This document shows positions 54,057-64,000 of a stretch of DNA of 64,000 nucleotides, piece by piece. The notes under the pieces are model-generated. The model had not been told where the DNA came from and made no database searches. It saw only the letters and a program-made list of their open reading frames with translations. Made by a program: the position numbers and the translations under genes. Each line of letters begins with the position of its first letter. Position 1 is the stretch's first letter. This stretch comes from Lepidostoma basale (Eukaryota; Arthropoda; Insecta; Trichoptera; Lepidostomatidae). Location: NCBI GenBank assembly GCA_022606425.2, contig JAHDVF020000889.1, positions 62,001 to 126,000 on the forward strand, in the 5' to 3' direction.

Positions 54057-55697
54057 ATGAAGCTTGCGTGCGCGTCCCTCCCGCTGCTGCTATCGTGGTG
54101 GTCCGCGGTGCTCGGCACGCCGGCCCGCGCGCTATCCGTGCCAGAATTCGAGGGCCTGCGCGGGCTCGTGCTGGAACAGGAGAGAGCGCGCCAGCTGGGC
54201 AGCGGACTGAACCTCACGGAGTCAGAGCAGGCCGCCAACGCCGACCTCATGCAGGCCAAGTACCGCGAGGTGGACGAGGGCTTCGAGACTCCTAATCTTT
54301 TCAACCCCGCTGGACACTTCTTCTTAAGAAAAAAGTATATCGAAGAATCGCCTGTCTTCCAATTCATCAAGAAAATGCCCAAGGGAGCCGCTCTTCACGT
54401 GCATGACACGGCGCTCATCGGCGGCGAGTACCTCATCAAGAACATCACATACAGAGACAACTTGTACATTTGCATTAGAGAGGAGGACGTTCAGTTGCTA
54501 TTCGCCGCGTCTCCCCCGCAAGCGGACGGCTGCACGTTCCAGCTCCTAAAGGATGTGCGGGCGACAGTACAAGACGTGGACTTGTTTGATGCCAATTTGG
54601 CCAAATATTTCACACTCGAGACTAGTGACCCGAAAAATGAATACACAGATATCAATGATGTGTGGTCTAAATTTGGAGCCATTTTCGGCACCATCACGCC
54701 CATGCTGACTTACAAACCTGTGTGGGAAGACTACTTCTATGAAGCCCTGAGGCAGTACCGCTTGGATAATATATTCTACGTAGAGTTTCGTACTACGCTG
54801 CCACCTCTATATGATCTGGAAGGGAACATCTACGGTGCGGTGCAGGTCGCGAATATCTACAAACAAGTTAACGACAGGTTCGTTGTTGATTACCCTGACA
54901 CGTTCGGGTCGAGACTCATTTACGCTCCGGTGAGATCGGTAGTTCCATCGGAGGTGGAGCTATACATCAACATTCTCAAGGAAATCAGAAACGAACTGGG
55001 AGACTACGTCGCAGGGTTCGATCTCGTTGGACAAGAAGATTTGGGAAAGCCGCTAAAGGAGTTTATAAACGAATTGATTACTATTCCAGAAGACATTCCC
55101 GTGTTCTATCACGCCGGAGAAACAAACTGGTTCGGGACCTCCACAGATGATAACCTGGTTGACGCAGTTATATTGGGGGCGAAACGATTAGGACACGCCT
55201 ATGCTCTCCTCAAGCACCCGGTGGTGAGCCAGATCGTGAAGGATGAAGGCATCGCGGTGGAGGTGAGCCCCATCTCCAACCAGGTGCTGCTGCTGGTGGA
55301 GGACATCCGCAATCACCCGGCGGTGGTGATGATAGCCGAGGACTTCCCCGTGGTGATCTCAAGCGACGACCCGGGGCTGTGGGGCGCGCTTCCGCTGTCG
55401 CACGACTTGTACATGGCCTTCATGGGCCTCGCCAGTCGCCACTCCGACCTTCGGCTGCTCAAACAGTTAGCTCTCAACTCCATCACCTTCTCCGCCATGC
55501 CTGTATACGAGAAGAATTCCGCTATTATAAGGTTCAACGAGCAATGGGAAACATTCATTGATGGTTTAGTAAACTCAACAGAAAAAGGATTTTTTTCGGT
55601 GAAGGAAAATCCGACTAAAGTTAGATTAAATGATATTTGGAGCAAATTTAATCAAAGATCTTTGTTTAGGAATCCAGAAGTGATCAACGTTCACTAA
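54057..55697 (+). CDS. Adgf: Secreted adenosine deaminase-related growth factor (ADGF/ADA2 type)
   Basis: Extracellular deaminase converting adenosine to inosine and ammonia, limiting adenosine signalling and promoting cell growth in insects. It has 546 residues in one uninterrupted frame, normal for ADGF. Residues 1-26 are a signal peptide (MKLACASLPLLLSWWSAVLG core). Residues about 28-105 match the ADGF-specific N-terminal dimerisation region. The deaminase domain carries MPKGAALHVHDT (zinc ligands H114, H116), FYHAGETNW (H352, catalytic E355), KRLGHAYAL (H380) and VISSDDPGLWG (D437 zinc ligand, D438). All catalytic residues are present. N-glycosylation motifs at N52, N129 and N506 fit secretion. 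Start: first ATG in GCCGCCATGA context, directly before the signal peptide. No intron is visible, which is unusual for insect ADGFs and suggests intron loss or an old retrocopy. GC is very high in 54060-54300 and 55200-55500 and low elsewhere. Which ADGF subgroup it belongs to cannot be told. Confidence 0.95.
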   Translation: MKLACASLPLLLSWWSAVLGTPARALSVPEFEGLRGLVLEQERARQLGSGLNLTESEQAANADLMQAKYREVDEGFETPNLFNPAGHFFLRKKYIEESPVFQFIKKMPKGAALHVHDTALIGGEYLIKNITYRDNLYICIREEDVQLLFAASPPQADGCTFQLLKDVRATVQDVDLFDANLAKYFTLETSDPKNEYTDINDVWSKFGAIFGTITPMLTYKPVWEDYFYEALRQYRLDNIFYVEFRTTLPPLYDLEGNIYGAVQVANIYKQVNDRFVVDYPDTFGSRLIYAPVRSVVPSEVELYINILKEIRNELGDYVAGFDLVGQEDLGKPLKEFINELITIPEDIPVFYHAGETNWFGTSTDDNLVDAVILGAKRLGHAYALLKHPVVSQIVKDEGIAVEVSPISNQVLLLVEDIRNHPAVVMIAEDFPVVISSDDPGLWGALPLSHDLYMAFMGLASRHSDLRLLKQLALNSITFSAMPVYEKNSAIIRFNEQWETFIDGLVNSTEKGFFSVKENPTKVRLNDIWSKFNQRSLFRNPEVINVH

Positions 55698-56685
55698 ATT
55701 TATATGAAATCATTTTCGTGATACGTTTAATGATATATTTATTATTCTATGAACAAATTTTGTAAAGTTTGTATGATTTCGACGAATATTTTTATAACTT
55801 TCAATATGATAATTAACATTTATAAATATATCCAAAGAGAACTTATTTAATAGTAGATGAAATGAAAGAGATAAAATGAACTCTGTGATCAGTCGTAGTT
55901 TAAACGAGTGCTGTAACAATTAATCAAATACCCGCGATCTGTCTGTGTGTTTGATTAATTGTGTTAAATGTGTGAGTATCTATCATATCAAGTGAGTAAA
56001 AACTTTAACAATATTTTTTATCACTATTATTTAAAACTGTTACAACTATACAGAAAACTCTATTATGATTATTTGAAAAAAACATTTAAAAGCAATCAAA
56101 CTAATTATCCCAATTGTGTTGTTACACAATAATAGTTCAATTAACAAATAATACTTAACGTGACATTGTGATACAGAACATTATAAATTAATTAACGTAC
56201 TCGTTGCATTATTAAAATTAAAGGCAAATTCAAGTACATAGGAATTTACTTTAGTCTGTATCTGTGCACATAAAAGGTCAACACATATTTCATAGATGTA
56301 ATCGATATACTGAAGGGATATTGTGAAACTATTCAGATCATTATAATATGTATTCTTTTTTGGTAAATATGGGAAGATGCGTTCAGATGTAAACAAAAAA
56401 TATGCATTTTTGCGATAATTCTGTAGGTGATAGATTACAAAAACCTATATTTTCCCTTATAGTTCATGATTGCAGATGTCTTCATATTAATGCCATCAAG
56501 CAATTGTATTTTCGTACAAAACCTGTGACAGCTAAAATATTTATATACATTTATGTAATTATGTTAATGCGTGTCTTGCGTTGTATCCACACTCTGTACT
56601 ATTAAATATTAAATAATTAATGTGATTTATAAGAGCATTTGTGTGAACGCGTTAATACATATTGCTTGCAGGATAATAAAAATAT
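55698..56685 (+). other. ADGF 3' flank
   Basis: AT-rich with no supported gene; it presumably includes the 3' UTR. No clear single polyadenylation site can be chosen (AATAAA occurs near 56674). Confidence 0.4.
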
Positions 56686-56689
56686 TTTT

Positions 56690-56860
56690 AATAATCGTTT
56701 GCTTATTTGCGCTGATATCCAATAAAAAAATAACACTCAATGTTACGACCGGTTTCGTTCCACGCAGATCTTCCTAAGGGATACACAACAAGGGTTTTTT
56801 GTGACCCTGATGAAGTCCCAGATGGAGCAACGCTGGTTGGTATTATTTATATTTTAAAAA
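56690..56860. mobile_element. HHR4 palindromic element, decayed
   Basis: Plus core 56807-56838: ACC-CTGATGA, A, GTCCC..., GGAGC, AACGC, TG, GTT, GG. The CUGAUGA box and GUU site are kept but GAAAC is lost. Minus core 56747-56778 has GAAAC, CG, GTC with the 5' box mutated (CTTAGGA). Same family as 26790-26975. Confidence 0.5.
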
Positions 56861-56929
56861 TATATATATTCGTAAAATAAAATGTTTAAGTGTTTAATGT
56901 ATTTAGAAAAATAAAAAAAATATTAAAAA

Positions 56930-57400
56930 ACCAACTAACTAACCATCACGCTGTCTCCCCGAAGGGGTAGGCAGAAAGGATGGACTGCCACACTTTAACC
57001 GATGTGGCACTCCATCCTTCTCTTTTCGCCCCCGCGAGAGACGCGGTGCGATGGGTTGCGAACCTCATCGCCACCAATAGGCCATCTCCCGCGCCTCAAT
57101 CGTCCAACATCTACAAAATAAATCTAAAACAAATTATATCAAATACAATGATATAAAATAAAATAACAAAATAAATATAATATATCAAATAATGGCGCTC
57201 CGGACTTTTGTGTTTATTTCATTTATATTTCAGGTATCCACTGATATTTTAAATAACTGTAATTAAGCACTTTAAACAATCCAACACGAGCAAGAACTTT
57301 AAATATTATTAAAGAAATTATTCAAATTGTCATGGGAACAAATGAAAAAATTATTTTAACACCTGTCGAAATTCTTTTTATCAACGAAAAAACTTATATA
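56930..57400 (-). mobile_element. SINE-B copy with extended body
   Basis: AACTAACCATCACGCTGTCT, CCCCGAAGGGGTAGGCAGAA, the GC-rich core, then the AT-rich body to AAATTGTCATGGGAACAAAT and AACACCTGTCGAAATTC. It is the longest match to 2199-2790. Confidence 0.6.
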
Positions 57401-58223
57401 CTTTTAACATCAAAACAGTACAAACGTATTACGTGTCACAATCAACTATTATTAAGTGCGGCAACAATCAAATTGATCAAAATAATTCACTTATACATAA
57501 AAACTCTCAAAATTTACGGAAGCACCACATGAACCAAACCAAATTTTCAAAAACAGAATTGATTAAAAATATACATGGCGAAATTCTTTTCGTTTACTTG
57601 AAAATTCATTAAACGAAGGTAGTACGGTGATACGCATGAAAATGATTTAGAAAATTGCAGTATTCATAAAAAAAAATCAAACGTCATATTCACCATGTCA
57701 GATATAACGATATATTTTAAATAATTTAAATATGAAAATAATTATAAAAATGGCGTTTCAAAAATAAAAAAACATAGACATTTACAATAATAGTTGCATT
57801 TGAAAAAACTTTTTCTTTGTAAAAAAAAATATTCATCCATTTGTTTTCTCTATTACTATAAAATAAATAAATCGAATGTCACGTTTATTATCAGTTTGTG
57901 AATTCTACATTTTAACGATAAAGTATTCTGGAACCATTTTTTTTAAATTTGGTATCGGAGATATAGATTAAAGATTTAGAATTTGCTAAGTATTTTAGAT
58001 AGCGAAAAAAAACAGTTTTCAAAAACTTCTAATCTGTAATCTTTTCTATAAAAAAAAAACAACTTGCGTTTGTTTATTCTTAGACTAACAAAGTCTTTCA
58101 AGTGTTTATTTATAATTTAATCCGCACACAGATAAAGTATACACGTAGGATTACCCCAAGAAATAAGTTAGTTATGTAAGTTAAACAATTGTGTCCTCAT
58201 TAGACTTGAAAATAGGTCACTGA
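57401..58223. other. No gene recognised
   Basis: Very AT-rich sequence, no coding or repeat signal. Confidence 0.4.
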
Positions 58224-59030
58224 CAAGGGAAGGGGGTGACGTAGGAAATTGACTTTAAGTTGAGATTTTACATTATTTTAGTACTCCCTAAGAGTGATAC
58301 GTAGTTAAAATAAGAATGCGCAGTTTAAAAACGTTCAAAGTTTCCACCATTGATTATTATATTATATCGGAAACTTGGCTTCAACATTTATGTGGCTGAG
58401 CGGATAGCTTATCTTCGACTGACTGGCTGGGTCCCCGGTTCAAATCCCGCGTCATGCGCTCTTGTTTTTTTTTTTAATTTCTAATATTATATATATTATA
58501 AGCAACGGTGAAAACTTTGAAGAGTTTTTTTTAGATTTTGGCTAGCTATTCGTCACCTGAGAGTAAGAAGGTTCCAACTGACAAAAGTAAAAAGCTGAGA
58601 AAAATGAAGTCAAAGTTTTGTTGGTTTCGGGTGCGTATCTTGGAATAAAGGGGTTTTATTCCAATTTCCAGAGATTATTTTGCCAAGAAACGTGTAAATT
58701 TTGTCTGGCAACAGTTGGAATAATAAAGTTCTAAGTTTAAATGAATCATTCTTCAGTGAATCGTGTGTTTTGAATGATCAGATGGAACTTGATTCTTTTC
58801 GTAACATCAAAATGACGATACTATTGCATGTTTTTTTTTAATTGTACGTATATATAAGGTTAGTAAGAACCCTTTTCACGAAAAAAAGCCAAATGTGAAA
58901 TTTTGTTAGTTGGAACCCTCTTACTCTCAGGTGACGAATTGCATTTTCTTTATTTGTATATAGACGGGGGTACTACAATCTTGCCAAATCCCATTTTAAA
59001 GTCAATTTCCTATGTCGTGCCATCACCTTG
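58224..59030. mobile_element. Nested inverted-repeat element (807 bp)
   Basis: Outer termini of about 35 bases: left CAAGGGAAGGGGGTGACGTA..., right the inverted CAAGGTGATGGCACGACATA, both followed by GGAAATTGACTTTAA. Inside, a second inverted pair (58545-58584 and 58902-58941; CGTCACCTGAGAGTAAGAAG and its complement) lies off-centre. No transposase is encoded. The inner element may be a separate insertion. Confidence 0.6.
58391..58460 (+). repeat. tRNA-like sequence inside the element
   Basis: Box A TGGCTGAGCGG (58393-58403) and box B GGTTCAAATCC (58437-58447) at tRNA-like spacing, followed by a T-run (pol III stop-like) at about 58465. The acceptor ends do not pair and the D/anticodon arms are imperfect, so it is a tRNA pseudogene or SINE head. 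Confidence 0.45.
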
Positions 59031-59149
59031 TAAGAGCTTAACTGTATTTTTCTAATCATATTAATTGTATTGAGGTGTTTTGATTTTATTAGTAAGAAGC
59101 GCTTGTAAAGTATATTGACAATTCTGCAAGATCCGATAGTGGTCTAAAG

Positions 59150-59613
59150 CAGTGCTCCGCAACCGGTGTGCCGCGGCACACGGGTGTGCCGTGAGCCGGA
59201 TGCAGGTGTGCCGCGACCAAATAGTCGGAACTCGAATTGCGAAAGAGTCGACACTTTCGTAAATCAGTTCAGGAGACATTGGTGACTTTTCTATTGTTTA
59301 TTATAGGTCATTCGTAAAAAATCGGTCGCCCCAGATTTCTACTCGCTGGAAGTTGCTGGCGACCGACGAATTTTTCAAGTTTACAGCGACTTCTGGCCAG
59401 TAGAATTCGTGAAAATTTGGTCCTTCGATCTTTCGGGAGGAGCAAAAAAACCGTCGCTGCTGATTTCTACTAGTCGGAATCGCCGGTGAGCTAAAAAAAA
59501 CGTCTCCTGAGGTGATTGACGACCATGTCAGACCGAATTTTAGCTTTTGGTGTGCCGCGGAATTCTAGGAAGAACTTAGGTGTGCCTAATTGAGAAAAGA
59601 TTGCGGAGCACTG
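59150..59613. mobile_element. hAT MITE (464 bp), complete
   Basis: Perfect 13-base terminal inverted repeats CAGTGCTCCGCAA, flanked by an 8-base target duplication GTCTAAAG / GTCTGAAG (one mismatch). Subterminal GGTGTGCCGCGG motifs occur at both ends. There is no transposase; it is a non-autonomous hAT. Confidence 0.85.
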
Positions 59614-59617
59614 GTCT

Positions 59618-59700
59618 GAAGGACAGAAAGCTTGACTCCTGAATCAGGGGACTTAGGTTCAATCCAGGACACCTGAGCCAGGTCAGATTGAGCTTTATTT
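59618..59700 (+). repeat. tRNA-like box B sequence
   Basis: CTTGACTCCTGAATCAGGGG then TTAGGTTCAATCCAGG: a box-B-like GGTTCAATCC (59656-59665) with an adjacent small hairpin (CCTGAATCAGG). It is not a complete tRNA. Confidence 0.35.
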
Positions 59701-60165
59701 TTTATAGCTATCGTGTAAATAAATAAATAAAAATTCTTTTACATGGCAACCTTTTTTAATTATTTCAATTAAAAGTCCCAAGATTTTTTTAAAGTTGAAT
59801 TGTTGCATTACTCATACAGGCCTATGAATATAGAAGTGGATGAATTATCAATTATGATATTATATTTCTAAACACTTCATTTGTTGACAAAACACTTCCA
59901 CCTGCATTTTGAGATACGCGGGATACAAATATTGGGATCAGTGACATCTATGATTTAAATTATAACCATTCAGGACTTCTTTCCTAATATCAAAGATTTT
60001 TTCGAATACGAGGGAGAGATGTCGCTGTTGTTTTAAACCATAAAAAAAATTAAATCGGATAGACCCCTCGCTGAACATTTATAAGCCAGAAGATCCAAGC
60101 CCATGTCCAAGTTGACTCATCAAAATATTTAATTTACGTCAAAAAAAAAATAATAACATAAAATT
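59701..60165. other. No gene recognised
   Basis: AT-rich spacer. Confidence 0.35.
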
Positions 60166-60169
60166 CATA

Positions 60170-60815
60170 TACAAGTGGATGAATTTTTATATTTAAGAAG
60201 TAAGTTTACAAAGGATGGGTGAGTGAAGAGGGATATTGAGTGAAGGGTTGGAGCAGGCAATAAAGCGAATGGTGCGCTTAAAGTTGTCATCGCAAACAAA
60301 AGTCTATCCAAGAAAGCTAAGATGGTAGTGCACAATGGATGTTCTTGTACCGACCCATATGTATGGAAATTAAGCATAGAACTGGTAAAAGAAGGATGAA
60401 AGTAGAATTAATGCAGTAGAAATGAGATCTTCAAGATGAATATGTGATAAATCTGTGTATGATAAGGGTGTCAAATGCAAATATAAGAAGTGAACGCAGT
60501 GTGAATGAAAGTGTTACGAACAAGATAATGAAAGGATCATTCAGATGGTTTGGACACATGGAAAGAATGAATGAAGAAAGAAAGGTATGTAAAGTTCATG
60601 AAAAAGACGTAAATGGAACTGCGTAAACTACGTAAATGAAGCACGATAAATTAAATATTATTTATCGGGTACCTGAGGAGTCGGAGAAATCGATGTGTGT
60701 GAAGACCAGAAATATTAATCTTGTGGGAGCGAGAGAAGTATGTCAGGAAAGAACAATTTGGCAGTGCATTCTATCTCTCTGCACCTTCGGAGAGACAGCG
60801 TGATGGTTAGTTAGT
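60170..60815 (+). pseudogene. RT-A C-terminal copy, longest
   Basis: Begins at the post-RT region (AAAGTTGTCATCGCAAACAA) and shows MVVHNGCSCTDPYVWKLSIE-like, RVSNANIRSERSVNESVTNK, IMKGSFRWFGHMERMNEERK residues in shifting frames. It ends at CTGCACCTTCGGAGAGACAG and GATGGTTAGTTAGTTAGTTA. Confidence 0.7.
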
Positions 60816-60899
60816 TAGTTAATTAATTCGAACATGAAGGTATTAGTTATGTTTTTTGAAGGCAAAGAAAACAAATAGTAAATTATGCTAATTTTAATT

Positions 60900-62130
60900 C
60901 AAATTTTTTATTTATTTTGATTTCAACCTCATCCCCAAACTCGGGAAAGATCATCTCAATCCTATAAACCATCGCTTCATAAGCCTCCTCTCTCAAACGG
61001 CAAGTAATTGGAAAAAATAATATAAGCAAGACTCAAAACAATGATACACAAACACAATATCATACCACACACAGGATTTCGCGACAAACAATCCACTATA
61101 TATCAACTGCTTCGAGGATATCTCCATACAACAAAAAATCACACACACCACATTTTTTTCACTGGACATCAGCAAATCCTTCGACATGTACAATGCACAA
61201 ATCATCAGTGCTCCTCTCTATAAACCAATTTATCTCCAGCTTTCTTGCCAACCATGAATTCAAGGTTAAGTTGGACTGAAAAATATCTATTAAATATCCC
61301 ATAAGAGCAGTAGTCCCTCCTCCTTAGATCACAGCACCCACATTTTCCAATTCGCTGACGACACAGGCATCTTCTCAAGCTCCATTAGCGCTCACCCCAC
61401 TACAAAACATGTCTAAAAGTAGGCCATCGTGCTGGAAGAATGGAGCAAGGACTGACGAATCACCATTAATCTAAGCAAGAGCGCAGTCACACTATTCACA
61501 AAAAGACATGTACAACCTGATACACAAGTGTTCAGTCAAAGAGTCCCCTGGACTAACATAACTATATACCCTGGAGTCACATTAGACTCCAAGTTAACTT
61601 GAGAAGCACACATCTCAAATAAAGTCATGTCCGCGCCACGAGCCATTTGTAATCTCTTTCCCATGTTAACAAAAAAAACAGCTGGCTAAACACCAGAAAT
61701 AAAGTGCTAATTTATATATCTACTATATAATTAAACTGATAATCACCTGTACAACCCCCATCTGGAGACACACGGGTAAGAGTCATACACATTTACTTCA
61801 AATTCCGCATAACGAGGTTATCTGGCTTGCACTGGATGCTCCCCTTTGGATCAGGATTACACAACTCCACCTAGAGACAGGTCTCCCGACTCTAGATAAA
61901 TACATCCCCACACTAGCCAAGCATTTCTTACAGGGAGCCGCCACTCACCCAAGCCCCTCTATACAAGAAACCTCTTACTACATCCCTGACACTCACTACC
62001 GTCACAAGCGCCCAAAACACATTCTCCTTCAGAAGAACACCACGGGCCACACATCACAGTCACTTCCTTTTTTCCCGCCATCAACATTTCCAACCATCAC
62101 CATCCTAGATCCACCTTAAATAGGTAAAAA
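60900..62130 (+). pseudogene. Jockey-like non-LTR reverse transcriptase pseudogene
   Basis: Plus-strand motifs in order: NIIPHTGFRDKQSTIYQLLR, FSLDISKSFDM (motif A), QFADDTGIFSS (motif C FADD), LEEWSKD, RITINLSKSAVTLFTK, PGVTLDSKLT and LHLETGLPTLDKYIPTLAKH. This is the jockey/CR1 type RT with its C-terminal extension. Several frameshifts and stops; inactive. It is a different lineage from RT-A to RT-E. Confidence 0.75.
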
Positions 62131-62189
62131 AAAGGTATTAATAATAATAATATATCTATTTAATATCCTCCTCCGCCTTCCTTCATTCT

Positions 62190-62660
62190 TTGTCGCAGTT
62201 TCAATCTTAAATATTGTTTACAGCAATTCTCGCACCTCATTATTCAGTGCTATTGGTCTTTTGCAGCCCTCTTAAAGTCAACATATGAGATGCAGTTCAT
62301 GTCATCGCACACCTGCTTCAGATATTTTCATTAGGAGCGCCCTCTATAATTTGTCCCCTCAACCATTCCCTATATTATGTTATGCAGGAGACCCCCATGG
62401 TGCATAATATGACTGATTTACTGGGCTCGCCTATGTGAAATGGATTTGATGTGTTGCCTCCTTCCTCAAGTTTATTGAGAACCTCCTCCCTTCAAGTTTA
62501 CTGAGAACCTCCTCCCTTCAAGTTTACTGAGAACCTCGTCACTTGATCTGATCTGGTCTCTCCAGGAAATTCCTAAAATTCTTCAATAGCACCACATCTG
62601 AAAGACCTCCAGTCTGTTGCTATATCTTTCAGTTAGGCACCATGTCTCACAGCTGTGCAT
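62190..62660 (-). pseudogene. RT-E-type fragment with internal tandem repeat
   Basis: Minus-strand complement of the 45150-45576 fragment (GGCACCATGTCTCACAGC, TCTCCAGGAAATTCCTAAAA). At 62466-62543 a 26-base unit (TCAAGTTTACTGAGAACCTC...) is repeated three times in the part encoding the 'EKVLNKLE' region. Confidence 0.55.
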
Positions 62661-63225
62661 CAAAATGCATATGTTTTAGTAAGTTGCTTTCAGAGCTTCA
62701 GATCTATGTGATTTGACTCGTAAATCTTAATTTTTTTTGTTGAACGCAATTTTTACTTCGCCACCCTATAAAAGATATCATCATTTCCAACAAATATAAG
62801 TAAATACATACACATTTATGACACATTCGATATGATGATATCTATAAAAAGAAGAAAAAAAAACTATTTTAAACAAATTTTCACCTACTGTTTCCGTACG
62901 ATGATTGTTTTGGGTTTCAAATTATAAACAATTGCTGTTACAAATTAAATTATAAGTTATTACTGCTAAGTATGTTGTTATTTTGTCAATTATTTTATAC
63001 CGAGCAGAGATCTAAGGTAATATTAAGATAATACTCTTGTTATTAATGCGCGAAGAATGGAAAAAATATCACTGCTTTCTAAAACATAGCCTCCCATATA
63101 TCACACAGAAAAGGAATCAGTATGGCTAGACAACCTGTTTAAAGTGAACTAGCTGTTTAGCTTGCTGACTCACTGGACAATGCAATCAGTGCAATAGCAT
63201 TAAGAGTTTCAAGGCTTTCTGTAAA
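62661..63225. other. No gene recognised
   Basis: AT-rich spacer. Confidence 0.35.
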
Positions 63226-63239
63226 ATATATTCATATAT

Positions 63240-63360
63240 GTATAGCATAGATTTCCAAAGTTTTCTGGCCCACTGCCCCCTTTACACGAAGATAAAATTC
63301 CAACGTCCCCTCTCCCACAAAAGGCGACAGGCAAAAAATGGTTGGGAACTTATGGTTAAC
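63240..63360. mobile_element. hAT-like terminus
   Basis: CCAAAGTTTTCTGGCCCACT, then CCCCCTTTACACGAAG and GGCAAAAAATGGTTGGGAAC. The minus strand begins GTTCCCAACCATTTTTTGCC, a hAT-type end. Confidence 0.4.
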
Positions 63361-63439
63361 ATGAAACATTATTAAAATTACATTGCAACTGCTGAAAATT
63401 AAAATATTTATAGTACATAAATACTTATATTTTTCTTCC

Positions 63440-63635
63440 TCGTCAACCATCCAGAGGAAGACCTAGGAACACGTGGATGATTCAGTGCAATAGCGCCTTA
63501 CAGAGAAATGGCTTGAGTGAGGACGATCCTCAGAACCGTGCGAGGTACAGCCTGAGATCGAGAAAAGCCCACCCCACCAGTCAATACAGACGATGAGTTG
63601 GGATAGGGCCAGGAAGAATAAGAAGAAGATATATA
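63440..63635 (+). pseudogene. Retroelement C-terminal scrap
   Basis: The plus strand encodes RQPSRGRPRNTWMIQCNSAL, QRNGLSEDDPQNRARYSLRS and RKAHPTSQYR, then GGATAGGGCCAGGAAGAATA and AAGAAGAA. A non-LTR tail of a further family. Confidence 0.55.
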
Positions 63636-63884
63636 TTTTGTTAAATTTTTAATTCAAATAAAAAAATATTAAAATTTTCATGTCATCCAATTAATGTAAC
63701 GGAATCTTTCAGTCAAATTTTCATCCACTTCCCAAACTACCGAAACATGTGAATTTTTACACACATGATAAAAATTATTACAATAAATACAATAGCAAAA
63801 ATTAACCAATATTAAAGTTTAATTTGCTTTATTATTGCAAGATTAGCGTATTTTTTTTGTCTTTTTTGGACTATATTTTTATTT

Positions 63885-64000
63885 ACCTGCCCACGCTCTC
63901 ACTGTGCAATCTTTAAAGCCCCCTAATTTTCTCTGGGTCTTCTACTGCCCCCCTGAAAGTCTCAATCGCCAACTAGGGGGCGTTATCGCCCACTTTGAGA
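63885..64000. mobile_element. hAT-like terminus at window edge
   Basis: C-rich blocks (AAAGCCCCCTAATTTTC, CTACTGCCCCCCTGAAAG), then AACTAGGGGGCGTTATCGCC and CACTTTGAGA at the edge; its complement TCTCAAAGTGGGCG is hAT-like. It may pair with 63240-63360 as one element. Confidence 0.4.

Noticed and set aside
53960..54382. 140-codon minus-strand frame
   Set aside because: Shadow of the GC-rich 5' part of the ADGF gene on the opposite strand.
55313..55645. 110-codon minus-strand frame
   Set aside because: Shadow of the ADGF deaminase domain.
58391..58460. Functional tRNA gene
   Set aside because: Box A and box B are present but the acceptor stem does not close and the sequence lies inside a mobile element.

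Overview
The window is animal nuclear DNA, AT-rich and crowded with decayed mobile elements. It is most likely from an insect and plausibly a moth or butterfly: the retroelement tail peptides, the mariner terminal repeats and the insect-style adenosine deaminase growth factor all suggest this. That placement is inference, because no species-specific marker is visible.

Two host genes can be supported, both on the + strand. (1) A CCN-family (connective-tissue-growth-factor-like) matricellular gene is represented by its last two coding exons, 36159-36311 and 45622-45999. They are separated by a 9.3 kb intron and join in phase 0 to give a complete ten-cysteine C-terminal cystine-knot (CT) domain. 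The last exon carries an unusually long segment between cysteines 7 and 8. Upstream exons (IGFBP, VWC, TSP1 modules) were not found and probably lie left of the window. (2) An intact, intronless secreted adenosine deaminase-related growth factor (ADGF) lies at 54057-55697, with a TATA-like box 173 bases upstream. No structural tRNA, rRNA or CRISPR array was seen.

The rest is a layered repeat landscape. Labels used below: RT-A = C-terminal ends of a non-LTR retrotransposon (motif GRPRKTWHDQIN, 3' end made of TTAG or TTTG repeats); RT-C = ends with LGVSLRDRIRNEE and RWSDDI motifs; RT-D = ends with KTLRDRVRN and GRPPKRW motifs; RT-E = ends with LEAFEMW, HILRGEKY or GRRQMSWLRN motifs; LINE-G = a CR1/jockey-like 3' end finishing in TTTGA repeats; SINE-B = a short element sharing the RT-A 3' end; SINE-T = a tRNA-derived SINE. 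DNA transposons include a complete but frameshifted mariner (37849-39142), a pogo-like element, an internally deleted Tc3/IS630-like element, hAT MITEs and several inverted-repeat elements.

The most interesting signal is about twenty copies of hammerhead-ribozyme-like cores (HHR1 to HHR5) in short dispersed repeats. They share one layout: CUGANGA, one extra base, a 5-6 bp stem II, GAAAC, a 2-4 nt mini stem-loop III, then GUC or GUU. Many copies sit in head-to-head palindromes, and two insertions are dated by target-site duplications or by an empty-site paralogue. Hammerheads of this minimal stem-III type are known from Penelope-like retroelements and related small retroelements. No Penelope coding sequence was recognised here, so these look like a non-autonomous, ribozyme-carrying repeat population, several copies of which lie inside the CCN intron.
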